Assembly: GCF_007827955.1 (NCBI RefSeq)
Contig: NZ_VITR01000001.1
Location: 124,001 to 188,000 of the forward strand
Direction of reading: 5' to 3'
Length of the DNA: 64,000 bases
DNA from: Nitrospirillum pindoramense
GTDB taxonomy: Bacteria > Pseudomonadota > Alphaproteobacteria > Azospirillales > Azospirillaceae
The notes under the pieces were generated by a model that saw only the letters and a list, made by a program, of their open reading frames with translations, was not told the DNA's origin and did no database searches. This document shows positions 8,906 to 17,273 of the stretch, piece by piece. Every line of letters begins with the position of its first letter. Position 1 is the first letter of the stretch. The position numbers and the translations under genes were made by a program.

Positions 8906-10507
8906 ATGAGGGAGGCCATGGCCGAAGCCCCATCCGGGAAAAGCGAGAACCATGCGATCCGTCGCGTCGTCGTCGTCGGGGGCGGCAGTGCCGGGTGGAT
9001 CGCCGCCGCCCGTATCGCCGCCCGCAATGCCGATCCCGAAGGGGGGCCTGAGCTCGACAGGGTCGCGGTGGTGCTGGTGGAGTCGCCGACGGAGCCGTCG
9101 ATCGGCGTCGGTGAGGGCACCTGGCCCACCATGCGCAACACCCTGGCGAAGATCCGGCTGTCGGAGACGGATTTCATCCGCAGCGCCGACGCCGTGTTCA
9201 AGCAGGGCGCCCGGTTCGTCGGTTGGACGTGGGGGGGCGACGACGCCTATTACCATCCCCTGAATCCCCCGGTGGGGGCGGGCGAGGTGAACCTGTCGCC
9301 CCATTGGCAGGAACGGGCCGCGGCGGGGCCGGCGGGTGAGGACTTCGCCCACAGCGTCGATTTCCAAGGCGCGCTGTGCGATGCGGGCTTGGCGCCCAAG
9401 GCCATCACCCATCCCGAATACGCCGGGCTGGCCAATTACGCCTATCACCTGGACGCGGGCAAGTTCGCGACGCTGCTGCGCGATCACGCCGTGAGCCGGC
9501 TGGGCGTGCGGCATGTCGTGGGTGACGTCGTGGCCGCCGACCAGACAGCGGAGGGGGACATCCAGGCGCTGCGCCTGGCGGATGGAACGGTGATCGAGGG
9601 CGACCTGTTCGTGGATTGCACCGGCTTCAAAGGGGTGCTGATCGACCGTGTCTACGGTGTTCCGCTGAAAAGCTGCCGGCAATACCTGTTCGCCGACAAG
9701 GCGCTGGCCCTGCAAATCCCCTATTCCGCCGAGGATGCCCCCATCGCCTGCCACACCGTGGCGACGGCCCAGACCGCCGGCTGGATTTGGGACATCGGTC
9801 TGTGGAGCCGGCGCGGCGTCGGCTATGTCTATTCCAGCGCCCACACCTCGGCCGACCAGGCGGAGGCGACCTTGCGCGCCTACGCCGGCGCCGGCGCGGA
9901 CGCGCTTTCCGTGCGCAGCATCGACATCAATGCCGGCCACCGTGAGACCTTCTGGATCAGGAACTGTGTCGCCGTGGGGCTCTCCGCCGGATTCATCGAG
10001 CCGCTGGAGGCATCGGCGCTGATGCTGATCGAACTGTCGATGGACACGATCGCGGACCGGCTGCCGGCCACACGGCGGGCCATGGACCACATCGCCCGGC
10101 AGTTCAACGCCGATTTCCATCACCATTGGGCGCGGGTCATCGAGTTCCTGAAGCTGCACTACATCCTGACCCGCCGGCAGGAACCCTTCTGGCGGGACAA
10201 CCTCGATCCCGCCACGGTGCCCGGCGAATTGGCTGAACGCCTGGAGTTGTGGCGCCATCATCCACCGTGCGCGGCGGATTTCCCGCGCCATCGTGAGGTG
10301 TTTTCCTGGCCCAGTTACCAATATGTGCTGCATGGCATGGGTTTCCCCACCCGGTATGCCGGGCATCCGACGCTGGGGCCGGAGCGCAAGGCGGCGGCCC
10401 GGCTGTTCGCGCGGGCGGCGGCCCAGCGCTCGGACGCGATGACCCGTCTGCCGCCGCACAGAAGCCTTATCCGGGCCATACGCCAACATGGACTGCAGCG
10501 CCTATGA
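8906..10507 (+). CDS. flavin-dependent tryptophan-halogenase-family protein
   Basis: Family members use FADH2, oxygen and chloride or bromide to halogenate indoles and other aromatics. The 533-residue protein has an N-terminal FAD-binding GGGSAGW, a conserved lysine (Lys99 in AVFKQGARFVGW, equivalent to the hypohalous-acid lysine of PrnA), and GWIWDIGLW, a variant of the family's GWxWxIP signature with Gly where Pro is usual. ATG 8906 has AGAGGA nine nt upstream and avoids the hairpin at 8851-8878. It overlaps the next gene by ATGA. Halogenases beside TonB receptors and SapC/cupin genes are a recurrent arrangement whose substrate is usually unknown, so a role in modifying an imported compound is inference. 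The altered signature leaves halogenase activity untested. Confidence 0.88.
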   Translation: MREAMAEAPSGKSENHAIRRVVVVGGGSAGWIAAARIAARNADPEGGPELDRVAVVLVESPTEPSIGVGEGTWPTMRNTLAKIRLSETDFIRSADAVFKQGARFVGWTWGGDDAYYHPLNPPVGAGEVNLSPHWQERAAAGPAGEDFAHSVDFQGALCDAGLAPKAITHPEYAGLANYAYHLDAGKFATLLRDHAVSRLGVRHVVGDVVAADQTAEGDIQALRLADGTVIEGDLFVDCTGFKGVLIDRVYGVPLKSCRQYLFADKALALQIPYSAEDAPIACHTVATAQTAGWIWDIGLWSRRGVGYVYSSAHTSADQAEATLRAYAGAGADALSVRSIDINAGHRETFWIRNCVAVGLSAGFIEPLEASALMLIELSMDTIADRLPATRRAMDHIARQFNADFHHHWARVIEFLKLHYILTRRQEPFWRDNLDPATVPGELAERLELWRHHPPCAADFPRHREVFSWPSYQYVLHGMGFPTRYAGHPTLGPERKAAARLFARAAAQRSDAMTRLPPHRSLIRAIRQHGLQRL

Positions 10508-11244
10508 CGCGGTATCGCCCTCTCGACCCCACCCGGCATCGGGCCCTCCAAATGCGCCCCACGGCGGATGCGCGCGCCCTGCGGTACGCCTGGGTCGGCT
10601 TGTCCGAAATTCCCCTCGCGGCCGCGGACTTCCCGTTGTGCTTCGCCAAGGATGGCGAGACCGGCCGGTTCACCCTGGTGGCGCTGCTCAGCCTGGACCA
10701 GCCACGGAACCTCTATTGGCGGGAGGGCGGGTGGCGGTGCACCTATCTGCCCGAAGCGGTCATGGCGGAAGGATTCCGCCTGGATGCCAGCAGCGCCCTG
10801 GGTCTGCTGATCGACGAGGCCGCCGATCGCTTCGCCGCCCCCGGGCAGCCCCTGTTCGGGGCGGACGGGACGCCAACGGCGGCGGTCGAAGCGATGCGCG
10901 TCCGGCTGCAGCGGCTGGTGGCCGACCTTAACGCCGCCCATGACATGGTCGATGGCTTCGTCCAATTGGATCTGGTCAGGGCGCTGGAGGTAGTGCTGCG
11001 CTTGCCCAACGGGGCCGAGCACGAGGTAGGGGGGCTTTACACGCTGTCGCCGTCCGCCCTGGCCGAACTGCCGGACCCGGTGGTGGTGGATTTGTTCCGC
11101 AAGGGCCGCCTGGCGGCGGCCACGCTGATCGCGGCGTCGGTGAACCAGATGGAACGGCTGCTTCAATTGCGCAGTGCCGACCAAGGGGACGGGGGACGCC
11201 CGGATCTCCATATTCGGCTGCTGGATCACTTCCTCCGCCCGTAA
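10504..11244 (+). CDS. SapC-like family protein
   Basis: A 246-residue protein that overlaps the halogenase stop by 4 nt (ATGA), so translation is probably coupled. The N-terminal pattern fits the SapC family: a short start, RYRPLDPTRHRALQMRP, then ALRYAWVGLSEIPLAAADFPLCF, LVALLSLDQPRNLYWREGGW and a TYLP element. No signal peptide or membrane segment is evident. The name comes from a Campylobacter surface-layer transport gene, but SapC-like genes are widespread next to TonB receptors, halogenases and cupin proteins, and their biochemical role is not established. Family assignment is moderately firm, function unknown. Confidence 0.75.
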   Translation: MTRYRPLDPTRHRALQMRPTADARALRYAWVGLSEIPLAAADFPLCFAKDGETGRFTLVALLSLDQPRNLYWREGGWRCTYLPEAVMAEGFRLDASSALGLLIDEAADRFAAPGQPLFGADGTPTAAVEAMRVRLQRLVADLNAAHDMVDGFVQLDLVRALEVVLRLPNGAEHEVGGLYTLSPSALAELPDPVVVDLFRKGRLAAATLIAASVNQMERLLQLRSADQGDGGRPDLHIRLLDHFLRP

Positions 11245-11330
11245 GGCGCGTAAAAGTGGCAGGTCCGCCGCGCCGGATGCTATCCTCCGCGCCCTGAGAG
11301 TGGGCGGGATGGCCCGGAAGTGGGGGGCAT

Positions 11331-12461
11331 ATGCTTGGTGGCGTGGCGGCTTTGGTCCGCCCTCATGATCCGGCGGAACTGGACCGGGCCTTCCTGGAAA
11401 AGCGGCGCCTGCACCTGCGCACCGGCCAGGCGGACACCTTCGCCCGGCTGCTGCCCTGGTCGCTGATCAACGCCCAGGTCACCCTGACGGGCCTGCACAA
11501 TGGTCGCCTGCGCCTGGTCCGCTCCGGCAAGGATCTGCCCTATGAGACGGTGGTGGGCCGCAACAAGGCGGGGCAGCTGTTCCTCAAGCCCGCCGCCTTG
11601 CAGGACCAGATCAACCAGGGCCTCAGCCTGGCGTTGAACCACCTGCACCATGTTTCCCCGCGCATAGCGGCGCTGATCGCGGCGGTGGAACGGCGCTATC
11701 GCGTGCGCGGCGGCGCCAACGCCTATGTCAGCTTCCAGCGGGAGGGCGCGCTGGGGCCGCATTGGGATAACCACGACGTCATCATCCTGCAGATCTCGGG
11801 CGAGAAGCACTGGCGCTGCCACGGTTTCCGCGCCACCCACCCCTTGGTCAGCCGCAGCTATGCCACCCTGGCGGAGGCTGGGCCGGTGGAGTGGGAGGAC
11901 ACGCTGCGCCCCGGTGACGTGCTGTACATCCCGCGTGGCGACATCCACTGGGCCACGGTGGCGGAGGGTGGCCATTCCGCCCACCTGACCATCAACCTGG
12001 GCGGCCTGCGCGCCAAGGACCTGCTGCGGACCTTGGCCGGGCGGCTGGAAGGCAGCAACGATGCCCTGCGGGAAGAGGTCATGGCCTTCGCCGATGGGGC
12101 GGCGACGCGCCGGCAGGTGGCGGCGCAGGCGGACCTGCTGCGCGGCGCGCTGGACCAGCCCGACCTTCCGGCGCTGTTCACCCAGCTGGATGGGGAGCGC
12201 GAGGCGTTCCAGCCCATGAACCTGGGCCTGGACCGGGTGCTGTCCGACGCCACGGAAATCCACCCCGCCGCGCGCGCGCCGGGGCCGGCTCCGTCCAAGC
12301 TGCCGGCGGACCAGCGGCGGGTGCTGGCCCAGTTGCTGGCCACGGATGGCGCCCGCCTGGCGGCGCTGAAGCAGGACCTGGCCGACATGGAGGGCGCCGC
12401 CGTGGCCGCCGCGGTCGCCGGCCTGGCCCGCGCCGGCCAAGTCTGGCTACTGGAGGACTAA
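11331..12461 (+). CDS. JmjC/cupin_4-type 2-oxoglutarate oxygenase
   Basis: A 376-residue protein with the double-stranded beta-helix of the cupin_4/JmjC hydroxylases (YcfD, NO66 and MINA53 relatives). The iron ligands are visible: His144 and Asp146 in GPHWDNHD and a distal histidine, His206, in YIPRGDIHWA. ILQISGEKHWR and DVLYIPRG are typical of ribosomal-protein hydroxylase-like members. The C-terminal third is helical, as in the dimerisation/winged-helix part of that family. GGGGGG lies just before ATG 11331. It follows the SapC-like gene by 86 nt and ends the TonB-halogenase-SapC-oxygenase run. Target could be a protein or a small molecule; not resolved here. Confidence 0.85.
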   Translation: MLGGVAALVRPHDPAELDRAFLEKRRLHLRTGQADTFARLLPWSLINAQVTLTGLHNGRLRLVRSGKDLPYETVVGRNKAGQLFLKPAALQDQINQGLSLALNHLHHVSPRIAALIAAVERRYRVRGGANAYVSFQREGALGPHWDNHDVIILQISGEKHWRCHGFRATHPLVSRSYATLAEAGPVEWEDTLRPGDVLYIPRGDIHWATVAEGGHSAHLTINLGGLRAKDLLRTLAGRLEGSNDALREEVMAFADGAATRRQVAAQADLLRGALDQPDLPALFTQLDGEREAFQPMNLGLDRVLSDATEIHPAARAPGPAPSKLPADQRRVLAQLLATDGARLAALKQDLADMEGAAVAAAVAGLARAGQVWLLED

Positions 12462-12463
12462 GG

Positions 12464-14005
12464 TCAGTTCATTTTCGGGCCCGCGCGCAGGCGGTCGCCT
12501 AGCCAGCGTTGCACCAGGTCCAGCACCTCGGGCGCGGACACCGCCGGTTCCAGTGGGCCGGGCGTGTGGGTGTCGATATGCTGAAAGCCGTGGTTCACGC
12601 CCGGTATCTCCAGCACGGTCGCATCCGGATTGGCGTGCAGGGCCCTCTGCGCCTCCGGCATCGCCCGGTGGGTCGGAACCACGGTGTCCCGTTCGGCGTA
12701 GAGGGCCAAGACGGGGGCGCGGATCCGGGCCAGCGCCTCGTTGGGGGCGGCCTGGTACAGGGACAGGACCGCCGGGGTGTCCAGTTCCGCCACCACGGCG
12801 TCCGCCTGCGCCGGGCTCCAGCCGCCCGCGACAAAGGCGTCGATCAGCTCCTGGCGGGCTCCGCCCACCACCGATGGCGTCGCTCCGGCGATATGGGCGC
12901 CGTACAGGGCCTCAAGGGCGGCGACGACCCGGTCGTTGGCGTCGCCGGCGATGCCGGCCTTGCCCAGTTTCTCCCGCATGTCGTCGGTGAACAGCGTGCC
13001 CCTCTCGCCCGCCGGCCCGGCCAGCATGACCACGGCGGCGATGGCCGGGTCGCGGGCGGCGACGGCGGGCCCGACATAGGCGCCCTGGCTGAGCCCCAGA
13101 AAGGCCACCCGACCGCCGTCTATATCCGGCCTGGTGCGCAAGTAGGCCACCGCCGCTGCCGCGTCCCGCTCCATCAGCCCCAAGGTGTCGACGAACGTCC
13201 CGGTCGACTCGCCGACCCCGCGCTTGTCGTAATCCAGGGTGGCGATGCCCTCGGCCAGCAGCCTGTCCTCGATCAAGGGGAAGACGCCGCGTTTGCCGGG
13301 GCCGCTGCCGCTCAGCAGGACCACGACCGGGAACGGGCCATCGCCATGCCGGCCCGGCAGGCGCAACCGGCCCGCAAGCACAATGCCGGGGTCGGAGGGT
13401 ATAGGGACATCCTGTACCCGCTGCGCGGGACGGAAGCCGGCGAAGGCCGCCTGGATGTCGGCGTCATCGGGTACGCCGGGCCGGAACAGCACGGGGCCCA
13501 GCTGGGTGTCGGCCGGCGCCCTGCCCAGATGCAGGGTCAGGAACTGCGTGCCGGCGGCAAGGTCGGCCGGTGCCACGCCGCTGAGGGTGATGCGGCGCCA
13601 GTCCGGCGTCAGGCCGACCGTCCGGCTGGCCAGGACGGCGTAGGACGGCGCGGCGCCATTGATCATGATCGGTACGGTCTCTGGCCGGGTGGCGCGGGCC
13701 CAGAAGGTGGCACTGACCCGGTCGCCCGCCTTCAGCGGCAAAGGGACGGCTATGCTGGCGGCGCTGGCCCACGGGTCCCCCGTCCTGTCCTCCCGCGCGG
13801 CGGTGGTCACGGCGGTGCCGCCGGGCACAGCACCGTCCTGCACGAAGGTGACGCGCGTGCCCCATATGGCCCAGGCGCCTACCTCTGCCACCGTCGCATT
13901 CATCGTCGTCGCGTTCATTGTCACCGCGTTCTGGGACCGGGCGTCCAGGATCGGTGCAGCCGTCAGCAACAGCGCCAGGCAGGCGCGGGCAATTATTCGC
14001 GTCAT
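12464..14005 (-). CDS. exported alpha/beta hydrolase with N-terminal jelly-roll domain
   Basis: A 513-residue secreted serine hydrolase. ATG 14005 is chosen because it directly precedes a signal peptide (TRIIARACLALLLTAAPI); the longer upstream frame adds an unlikely Pro/Arg-rich stretch. Residues of roughly 50-190 look like a carbohydrate-binding-module beta-sandwich (alternating VSATFWARA and WRRITLSGV strands). The alpha/beta hydrolase domain follows: VVLLSGSGPGKRG oxyanion region, nucleophile Ser306 in LGLSQG, the acid in LYAERDTVVP and the histidine in GVNHGF. It converges tail to tail with the JmjC gene, 2 nt apart. It may act on esters of imported glycans or aromatics; substrate not inferable. 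Confidence 0.85.
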   Translation of the reverse strand: MTRIIARACLALLLTAAPILDARSQNAVTMNATTMNATVAEVGAWAIWGTRVTFVQDGAVPGGTAVTTAAREDRTGDPWASAASIAVPLPLKAGDRVSATFWARATRPETVPIMINGAAPSYAVLASRTVGLTPDWRRITLSGVAPADLAAGTQFLTLHLGRAPADTQLGPVLFRPGVPDDADIQAAFAGFRPAQRVQDVPIPSDPGIVLAGRLRLPGRHGDGPFPVVVLLSGSGPGKRGVFPLIEDRLLAEGIATLDYDKRGVGESTGTFVDTLGLMERDAAAAVAYLRTRPDIDGGRVAFLGLSQGAYVGPAVAARDPAIAAVVMLAGPAGERGTLFTDDMREKLGKAGIAGDANDRVVAALEALYGAHIAGATPSVVGGARQELIDAFVAGGWSPAQADAVVAELDTPAVLSLYQAAPNEALARIRAPVLALYAERDTVVPTHRAMPEAQRALHANPDATVLEIPGVNHGFQHIDTHTPGPLEPAVSAPEVLDLVQRWLGDRLRAGPKMN

Positions 14006-14021
14006 GGTGGCGTTCTCCACA

Positions 14022-14714
14022 TCAGGTCGGGTTGCGGGGGGGCTGGGCTGGACTTGCCAGGGGCTTATCCGCACTGGGCTTGATCCCGGGGGACGCCGGT
14101 ATGGCCTGCGGGGGCGGGGCATCATCCTTCCACGCCACCCAGAAGCGGACCGTGGTCCGGCGGCGCGTTTCGGCCCGCTTGTTCATGAGGGTCAGGGTCA
14201 GGATGCGGTTGCCGTGCTGCAGGGTGCCGCTGAACTCGCTGCCCGTGTACAGGCTGTCGGCGATGAAGGTGGCGACCCCGTCGCCGCAGACATAGCGGGC
14301 GCATTCGCCCATGGGCGCCCTGTCCTGCGAGATGCCGCAATAGACGGCGACGATCTGGGCTGTCCCGGGCAATTCCACCAGCAGGTTCTCTTCCCCTCCC
14401 GGACGGACGTCTGGCCGCGTCTGCGCCGCCGTCACCCGCACGCCGGGCGCGCCCAGGTCCCGCGCCATGCGGTCCCCGCCCTGGTAATCGTTCCAGGCCT
14501 GGCAGAAGGGATAGTCCACGATGTTGGCGCCCCGGAAATATCCAGGGTCGGTCTGCAACCCGGCCTGCCGCCACCACGGCTCCGGTATCGAGGCCTTCAT
14601 CAGGCCATAGACCAGGCTGACCGAGAGCAGGGCCGAAATCAGGGAGACCAGCAGCCGGCTCATGAGCGCGACGGGGAACGGCATCTGGGCCTCCAGCGAC
14701 ACATTCGCGTGCAT
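14022..14714 (-). CDS. one-helix, four-cysteine membrane protein (paralogue 1)
   Basis: Unknown 230-residue protein and the first of three homologues in this region. ATG 14714 has a strong GGAGGAG site upstream. One transmembrane helix (about residues 20-42) is followed by a domain with EPWWRQAGL, DYPFCQAWNDYQGGDRMARDL, VAVYCGIS and GECARYVCGDG. Trp, Cys and Gly positions are shared with the genes at 14798-15598 and 15997-16560. Four conserved cysteines suggest two disulfides in an extracytoplasmic domain. The C-terminus is Pro-rich. The motif at 14733-14757 sits 19 nt upstream of the start. No known domain recognised. Confidence 0.75.
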   Translation of the reverse strand: MHANVSLEAQMPFPVALMSRLLVSLISALLSVSLVYGLMKASIPEPWWRQAGLQTDPGYFRGANIVDYPFCQAWNDYQGGDRMARDLGAPGVRVTAAQTRPDVRPGGEENLLVELPGTAQIVAVYCGISQDRAPMGECARYVCGDGVATFIADSLYTGSEFSGTLQHGNRILTLTLMNKRAETRRRTTVRFWVAWKDDAPPPQAIPASPGIKPSADKPLASPAQPPRNPT

Positions 14715-14732
14715 GGCTTCTGTCTCCTCCAG

Positions 14733-14757
14733 TTTAATACACAATGTAGAAGAAATA
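14733..14757 (-). promoter_or_regulatory. shared PadR-regulon motif, copy 1
   Basis: Contains AATGTAGAAGAAATA on the + strand, about 20 nt upstream of the paralogue 1 start. Near-identical sequences precede padR and paralogue 3 (see 15952-15975 and 16579-16601), so a common operator is likely. Confidence 0.6.
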
Positions 14758-14797
14758 GGCGCGCCACCGTGAGGTGGGGCGAAGCGGGCAGGGGGCG

Positions 14798-15598
14798 TCA
14801 GGGGGCGCTGGTGCCGTCGTCGCGCCAGGCGATCCAGAAATGACCGGTGACGCCGTCCTCGGGGCCGGCGGTACGGGTGTACATGGCCAAGGTCAGGACG
14901 CGGCCTTTGACATAGGCGCTGTCCTCGACAAACGCCGAGACACCGGTGCCGCAGCCACCGCGGGAACATTCTTCAATGGTCGCTTTCCCGGTGCCCGGCC
15001 GGCTGATGCCGCAGTAGATGGCGGTCACCTTGGCCGACTGGGGCAGCAGGACGGCCAGATCCTGTTCAGCACCTTGGCGCACCGCGCCCCGGGTGGTGAC
15101 CCTGGTGACATGGACGCCGGGGCGGTGCAGGTCACGCGCCACGCGGCTTCGCCCTTCATAGTCGGTCCAGGCCTGGCAGACGGGATAGTCGGACTGGTTG
15201 AAACGCTGGAACTGGCCGGGATAGCTGGGCAGGCCGGCCCGCATCCACCAAGGGTCGGGCACTAACACCGACATCAGGGCAAAGCAGGCGGTGAAGGCCA
15301 GGGTCATCGTGGCCAGCGACAGCAACAGCCGGCCCCGGTCCAGGAAGCGCAGCAGCACCAGGTTCTCCAGCCGTCGGCTGGTGATGGCCAGGATGCTTGA
15401 GGCGATGTCGCGGCGATACCGGCTGAGGGCGGCGTCCGGCCCCAGCACCACCAGGGCACTGACGTAGGACTCCTCCAGATCGCCCATGCGGTCCTCCACC
15501 TCATCGGGGGTGGCCACCAGCATCAGGCAGAGCCGGGGGAACAGGGGCAGGGCGGCCGGGGCGACGACGGCGTTGCTGTCTTGGGACGGTGTCGCCAT
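14798..15598 (-). CDS. one-helix, four-cysteine membrane protein with prefix domain (paralogue 2)
   Basis: A 266-residue protein beginning 3 nt after the padR stop, so the two are cotranscribed. It differs from its paralogues by about 90 extra N-terminal residues (LCLMLVATPDEVEDRMGDLEESY...) resembling the prefix domains found on permeases encoded beside PadR regulators. One membrane helix follows (LSLATMTLAFTACFALMSVL), then the shared domain: DPWWMRAGLPSYPGQF, SDYPVCQAWTDYEGRSRVARDL, AIYCGIS and EECSRGGCGTG. The four cysteines line up with both neighbours. The prefix is probably cytosolic and the cysteine domain outside. No enzymatic motif is seen; a sensor, inhibitor or binding role is possible but unsupported. 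Confidence 0.78.
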   Translation of the reverse strand: MATPSQDSNAVVAPAALPLFPRLCLMLVATPDEVEDRMGDLEESYVSALVVLGPDAALSRYRRDIASSILAITSRRLENLVLLRFLDRGRLLLSLATMTLAFTACFALMSVLVPDPWWMRAGLPSYPGQFQRFNQSDYPVCQAWTDYEGRSRVARDLHRPGVHVTRVTTRGAVRQGAEQDLAVLLPQSAKVTAIYCGISRPGTGKATIEECSRGGCGTGVSAFVEDSAYVKGRVLTLAMYTRTAGPEDGVTGHFWIAWRDDGTSAP

Positions 15599-15601
15599 GG
15601 T

Positions 15602-15931
15602 TCAGGCCCCCTTGCCCGCCAGATCCAGGCCATACTCCAACTCGTGACGGGTATTGACGGCGTGGTCCAGCGCCTGACGCCCCTCGCCGGTCAGCTTGAA
15701 AAAGCGTTTGGCCCGGCCGCCGCGCGTCGGCGTCGGCTCCCCCAAATAGGACTCCAGCAACTCCTTGGCCGTCAGCCGGTCCAGCGTGGTGTAGACGGCG
15801 CCCAGCGTATGCTCGCGCCGGGTGCGGCGGCTGAGTTCGTCGCGGATGGCCACGCCATAGGCGCCGTCGCCCAGGGCCAGGATGACCATCATCACCGCCT
15901 GTTCCAGCGTGCCCAGCGTGTTTCTGCCCAT
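15602..15931 (-). CDS. PadR-family transcriptional regulator
   Basis: A 109-residue winged-helix repressor-like protein with the PadR layout: GTLEQAVMMVILALGDGAYGVAIRDEL helices, the recognition helix/wing TLGAVYTTLDRLTAKELLESYLGEPTPTRGGRAKRFFKLTGEG, and a short C-terminal helix. It is the short PadR type without the extended C-terminal domain. The next gene starts 3 nt after its stop. The motif at 15952-15975 lies 20 nt upstream of its own start and also occurs before paralogues 1 and 3, so autoregulation and control of the whole cluster are likely. The inducing signal is not known. Confidence 0.9.
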   Translation of the reverse strand: MGRNTLGTLEQAVMMVILALGDGAYGVAIRDELSRRTRREHTLGAVYTTLDRLTAKELLESYLGEPTPTRGGRAKRFFKLTGEGRQALDHAVNTRHELEYGLDLAGKGA

Positions 15932-15951
15932 CGTGCCCTACCCTGCGGCGC

Positions 15952-15975
15952 TATTTCTTCTACAAAGTAAGTTTA
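15952..15975 (-). promoter_or_regulatory. shared PadR-regulon motif, copy 2 (padR promoter)
   Basis: TATTTCTTCTACAAAGTAAG on the + strand; the same element as the other two copies but in the opposite orientation relative to the gene it precedes. This fits an imperfect dyad bound by a dimer. It sits 20 nt upstream of the padR start. Confidence 0.6.
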
Positions 15976-15996
15976 TGGCCCGGTGCCGTCAACAAC

Positions 15997-16560
15997 TCAC
16001 TCGCGCCACACGAGCCAGGCATGGCCTTTCACCAGCGTCCGCCCGTCGGGGGCCATATTGCGCAGGGTCAGGGTGATGACTTGGCCCTGGGTGTAGCGCT
16101 TGTCCGCCAAGCCGGCGACGACGGCCGGGGCGCATCCGGACCGCAGGCATTCGCTGGGGTGCCCACCGGGGGTGGAAATGCCGCAATAGACATGGGCGAT
16201 CTTGGCCGTCGTGGGGATCAGGGCGGACAGGCTGCCCTCGCGCCCGGGACGTATGGGGGCCAGGCTTGCGATCTCCGTCATGTGCAGACCGGCGGTGCGG
16301 CCATCCTGGTCCAGCCGGCTGGCGCCTGTGACGTCGGTCCACCCCAGGCAAACGGGATAGCCGCCCGGATTATCCGCGACGAAGAAGCCGGGGTCGCGGG
16401 GGAAGCCCGCCAACCGCCACCAGGGCTGTGGCGGGGCCAATTGCGTCAGGAAAGCGAAGCCGCCCCCCAGGGCGGTCACGGTGGCAATGAAGGCGCTGAT
16501 CACCTTCACCCGGTCGATGGACGCCAACAGCCCACCCCCGGTGCCCTGCCTGGTCCGCAT
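15997..16560 (-). CDS. one-helix, four-cysteine membrane protein (paralogue 3)
   Basis: A 187-residue homologue of the proteins at 14022-14714 and 14798-15598. It has one transmembrane helix (SAFIATVTALGGGFAFLTQL), then PQPWWRLAGFPRDPGFF, GYPVCLGWTDVTGASRLDQD, HVYCGIS and SECLRSGCAPA, keeping all four cysteines. It ends in LVKGHAWLVWRE, matching the FWVAWKDD and FWIAWRDD endings of the common domain. It lies upstream of padR in the same orientation and has its own copy of the shared motif at 16579-16601. It probably arose by tandem duplication. Function unknown. Confidence 0.75.
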   Translation of the reverse strand: MRTRQGTGGGLLASIDRVKVISAFIATVTALGGGFAFLTQLAPPQPWWRLAGFPRDPGFFVADNPGGYPVCLGWTDVTGASRLDQDGRTAGLHMTEIASLAPIRPGREGSLSALIPTTAKIAHVYCGISTPGGHPSECLRSGCAPAVVAGLADKRYTQGQVITLTLRNMAPDGRTLVKGHAWLVWRE

Positions 16561-16578
16561 CGCGCCCCCTGGGTTATT

Positions 16579-16601
16579 TATACTTCAATGTAGAAGAAAT
16601 A
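16579..16601 (-). promoter_or_regulatory. shared PadR-regulon motif, copy 3
   Basis: Contains ACTTCAATGTAGAAGAAATA on the + strand, in which CTTC and GAAG flank a 6-nt centre. It sits 18 nt upstream of the paralogue 3 start and matches the copies at 14733-14757 and 15952-15975. Confidence 0.6.
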
Positions 16602-16759
16602 AGCAGGCAACGTCAACGGGCGAGCATCCGGTATGATTCCCAGCGGGAGGGAAGCCACGGCGCCCTTCGGAAGGCCGCAGCGCATGACGCCATCCCAAAG
16701 GGGTTCCGACGCTGTGATCATCAAGGAATTGCAAGCCGGCGTGATGTGGAGAACCTGGA

Positions 16760-17272
16760 ATGTCATCAGCGCTTTACTGGGTCGCCGATCATAATCTGCC
16801 CTGGACGGGGCGGCTGGCCATCATGGCGCGGCCCCGGGCGGGCGACTGGCTGGAAGATGAGATCGCTGGCTGGCGCGCCGAGGGCGTCGATGAAGTGATC
16901 AGCCTGCTGGAGTTAGCGGAGGTCCGGGAACTGGCGCTCATGACTGAGGAGGGGCTGTGCCAGGCCCAGGGGATGGCCTTCACGACATTTCCCATTCCCG
17001 ACCGGGGTGTGCCCGACTCGCGCCGCCAGGTGGCCATGCTGGCGCGGCGTCTCTCCCAGGACCTGGCATCGGGGCGTTCCGTGGCCGTGCATTGCCGGGC
17101 CGGCATTGGCCGTTCATCCCTGCTGGCGGCCAGTGTCCTGGCTTGCGCCGGCCTGGATGTCACGGCGGCGTTCGCCCGCATCGCCCAGGCGCGCGGCGTG
17201 CCCGTGCCCGACACGGATGAGCAGCGCGCCTGGGTACGATCCTTCGCCGAGGCGCTGCCGCTTTTGGTCTGA
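16760..17272 (+). CDS. dual-specificity/tyrosine phosphatase-like protein
   Basis: A 170-residue cytosolic phosphatase. The CX5R signature is present as HCRAGIGRSS with nucleophile Cys112 and Arg118. A general-acid aspartate candidate lies in FPIPDRGVPD, the position expected for the WPD-type loop of dual-specificity phosphatases. GVDEVISLLELAEVREL is the usual beta-strand and helix before the loop. ATG 16760 has TGGAGA 7 nt upstream. It ends 1 nt short of the convergent aroA. Physiological substrate unknown. Confidence 0.88.
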   Translation: MSSALYWVADHNLPWTGRLAIMARPRAGDWLEDEIAGWRAEGVDEVISLLELAEVRELALMTEEGLCQAQGMAFTTFPIPDRGVPDSRRQVAMLARRLSQDLASGRSVAVHCRAGIGRSSLLAASVLACAGLDVTAAFARIAQARGVPVPDTDEQRAWVRSFAEALPLLV

Positions 17273-17273
17273 T

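Noticed and set aside
6736-9201. 821-aa open frame on the minus strand
   Set aside because: Antisense to the beta-galactosidase and halogenase, both supported by strong motifs.
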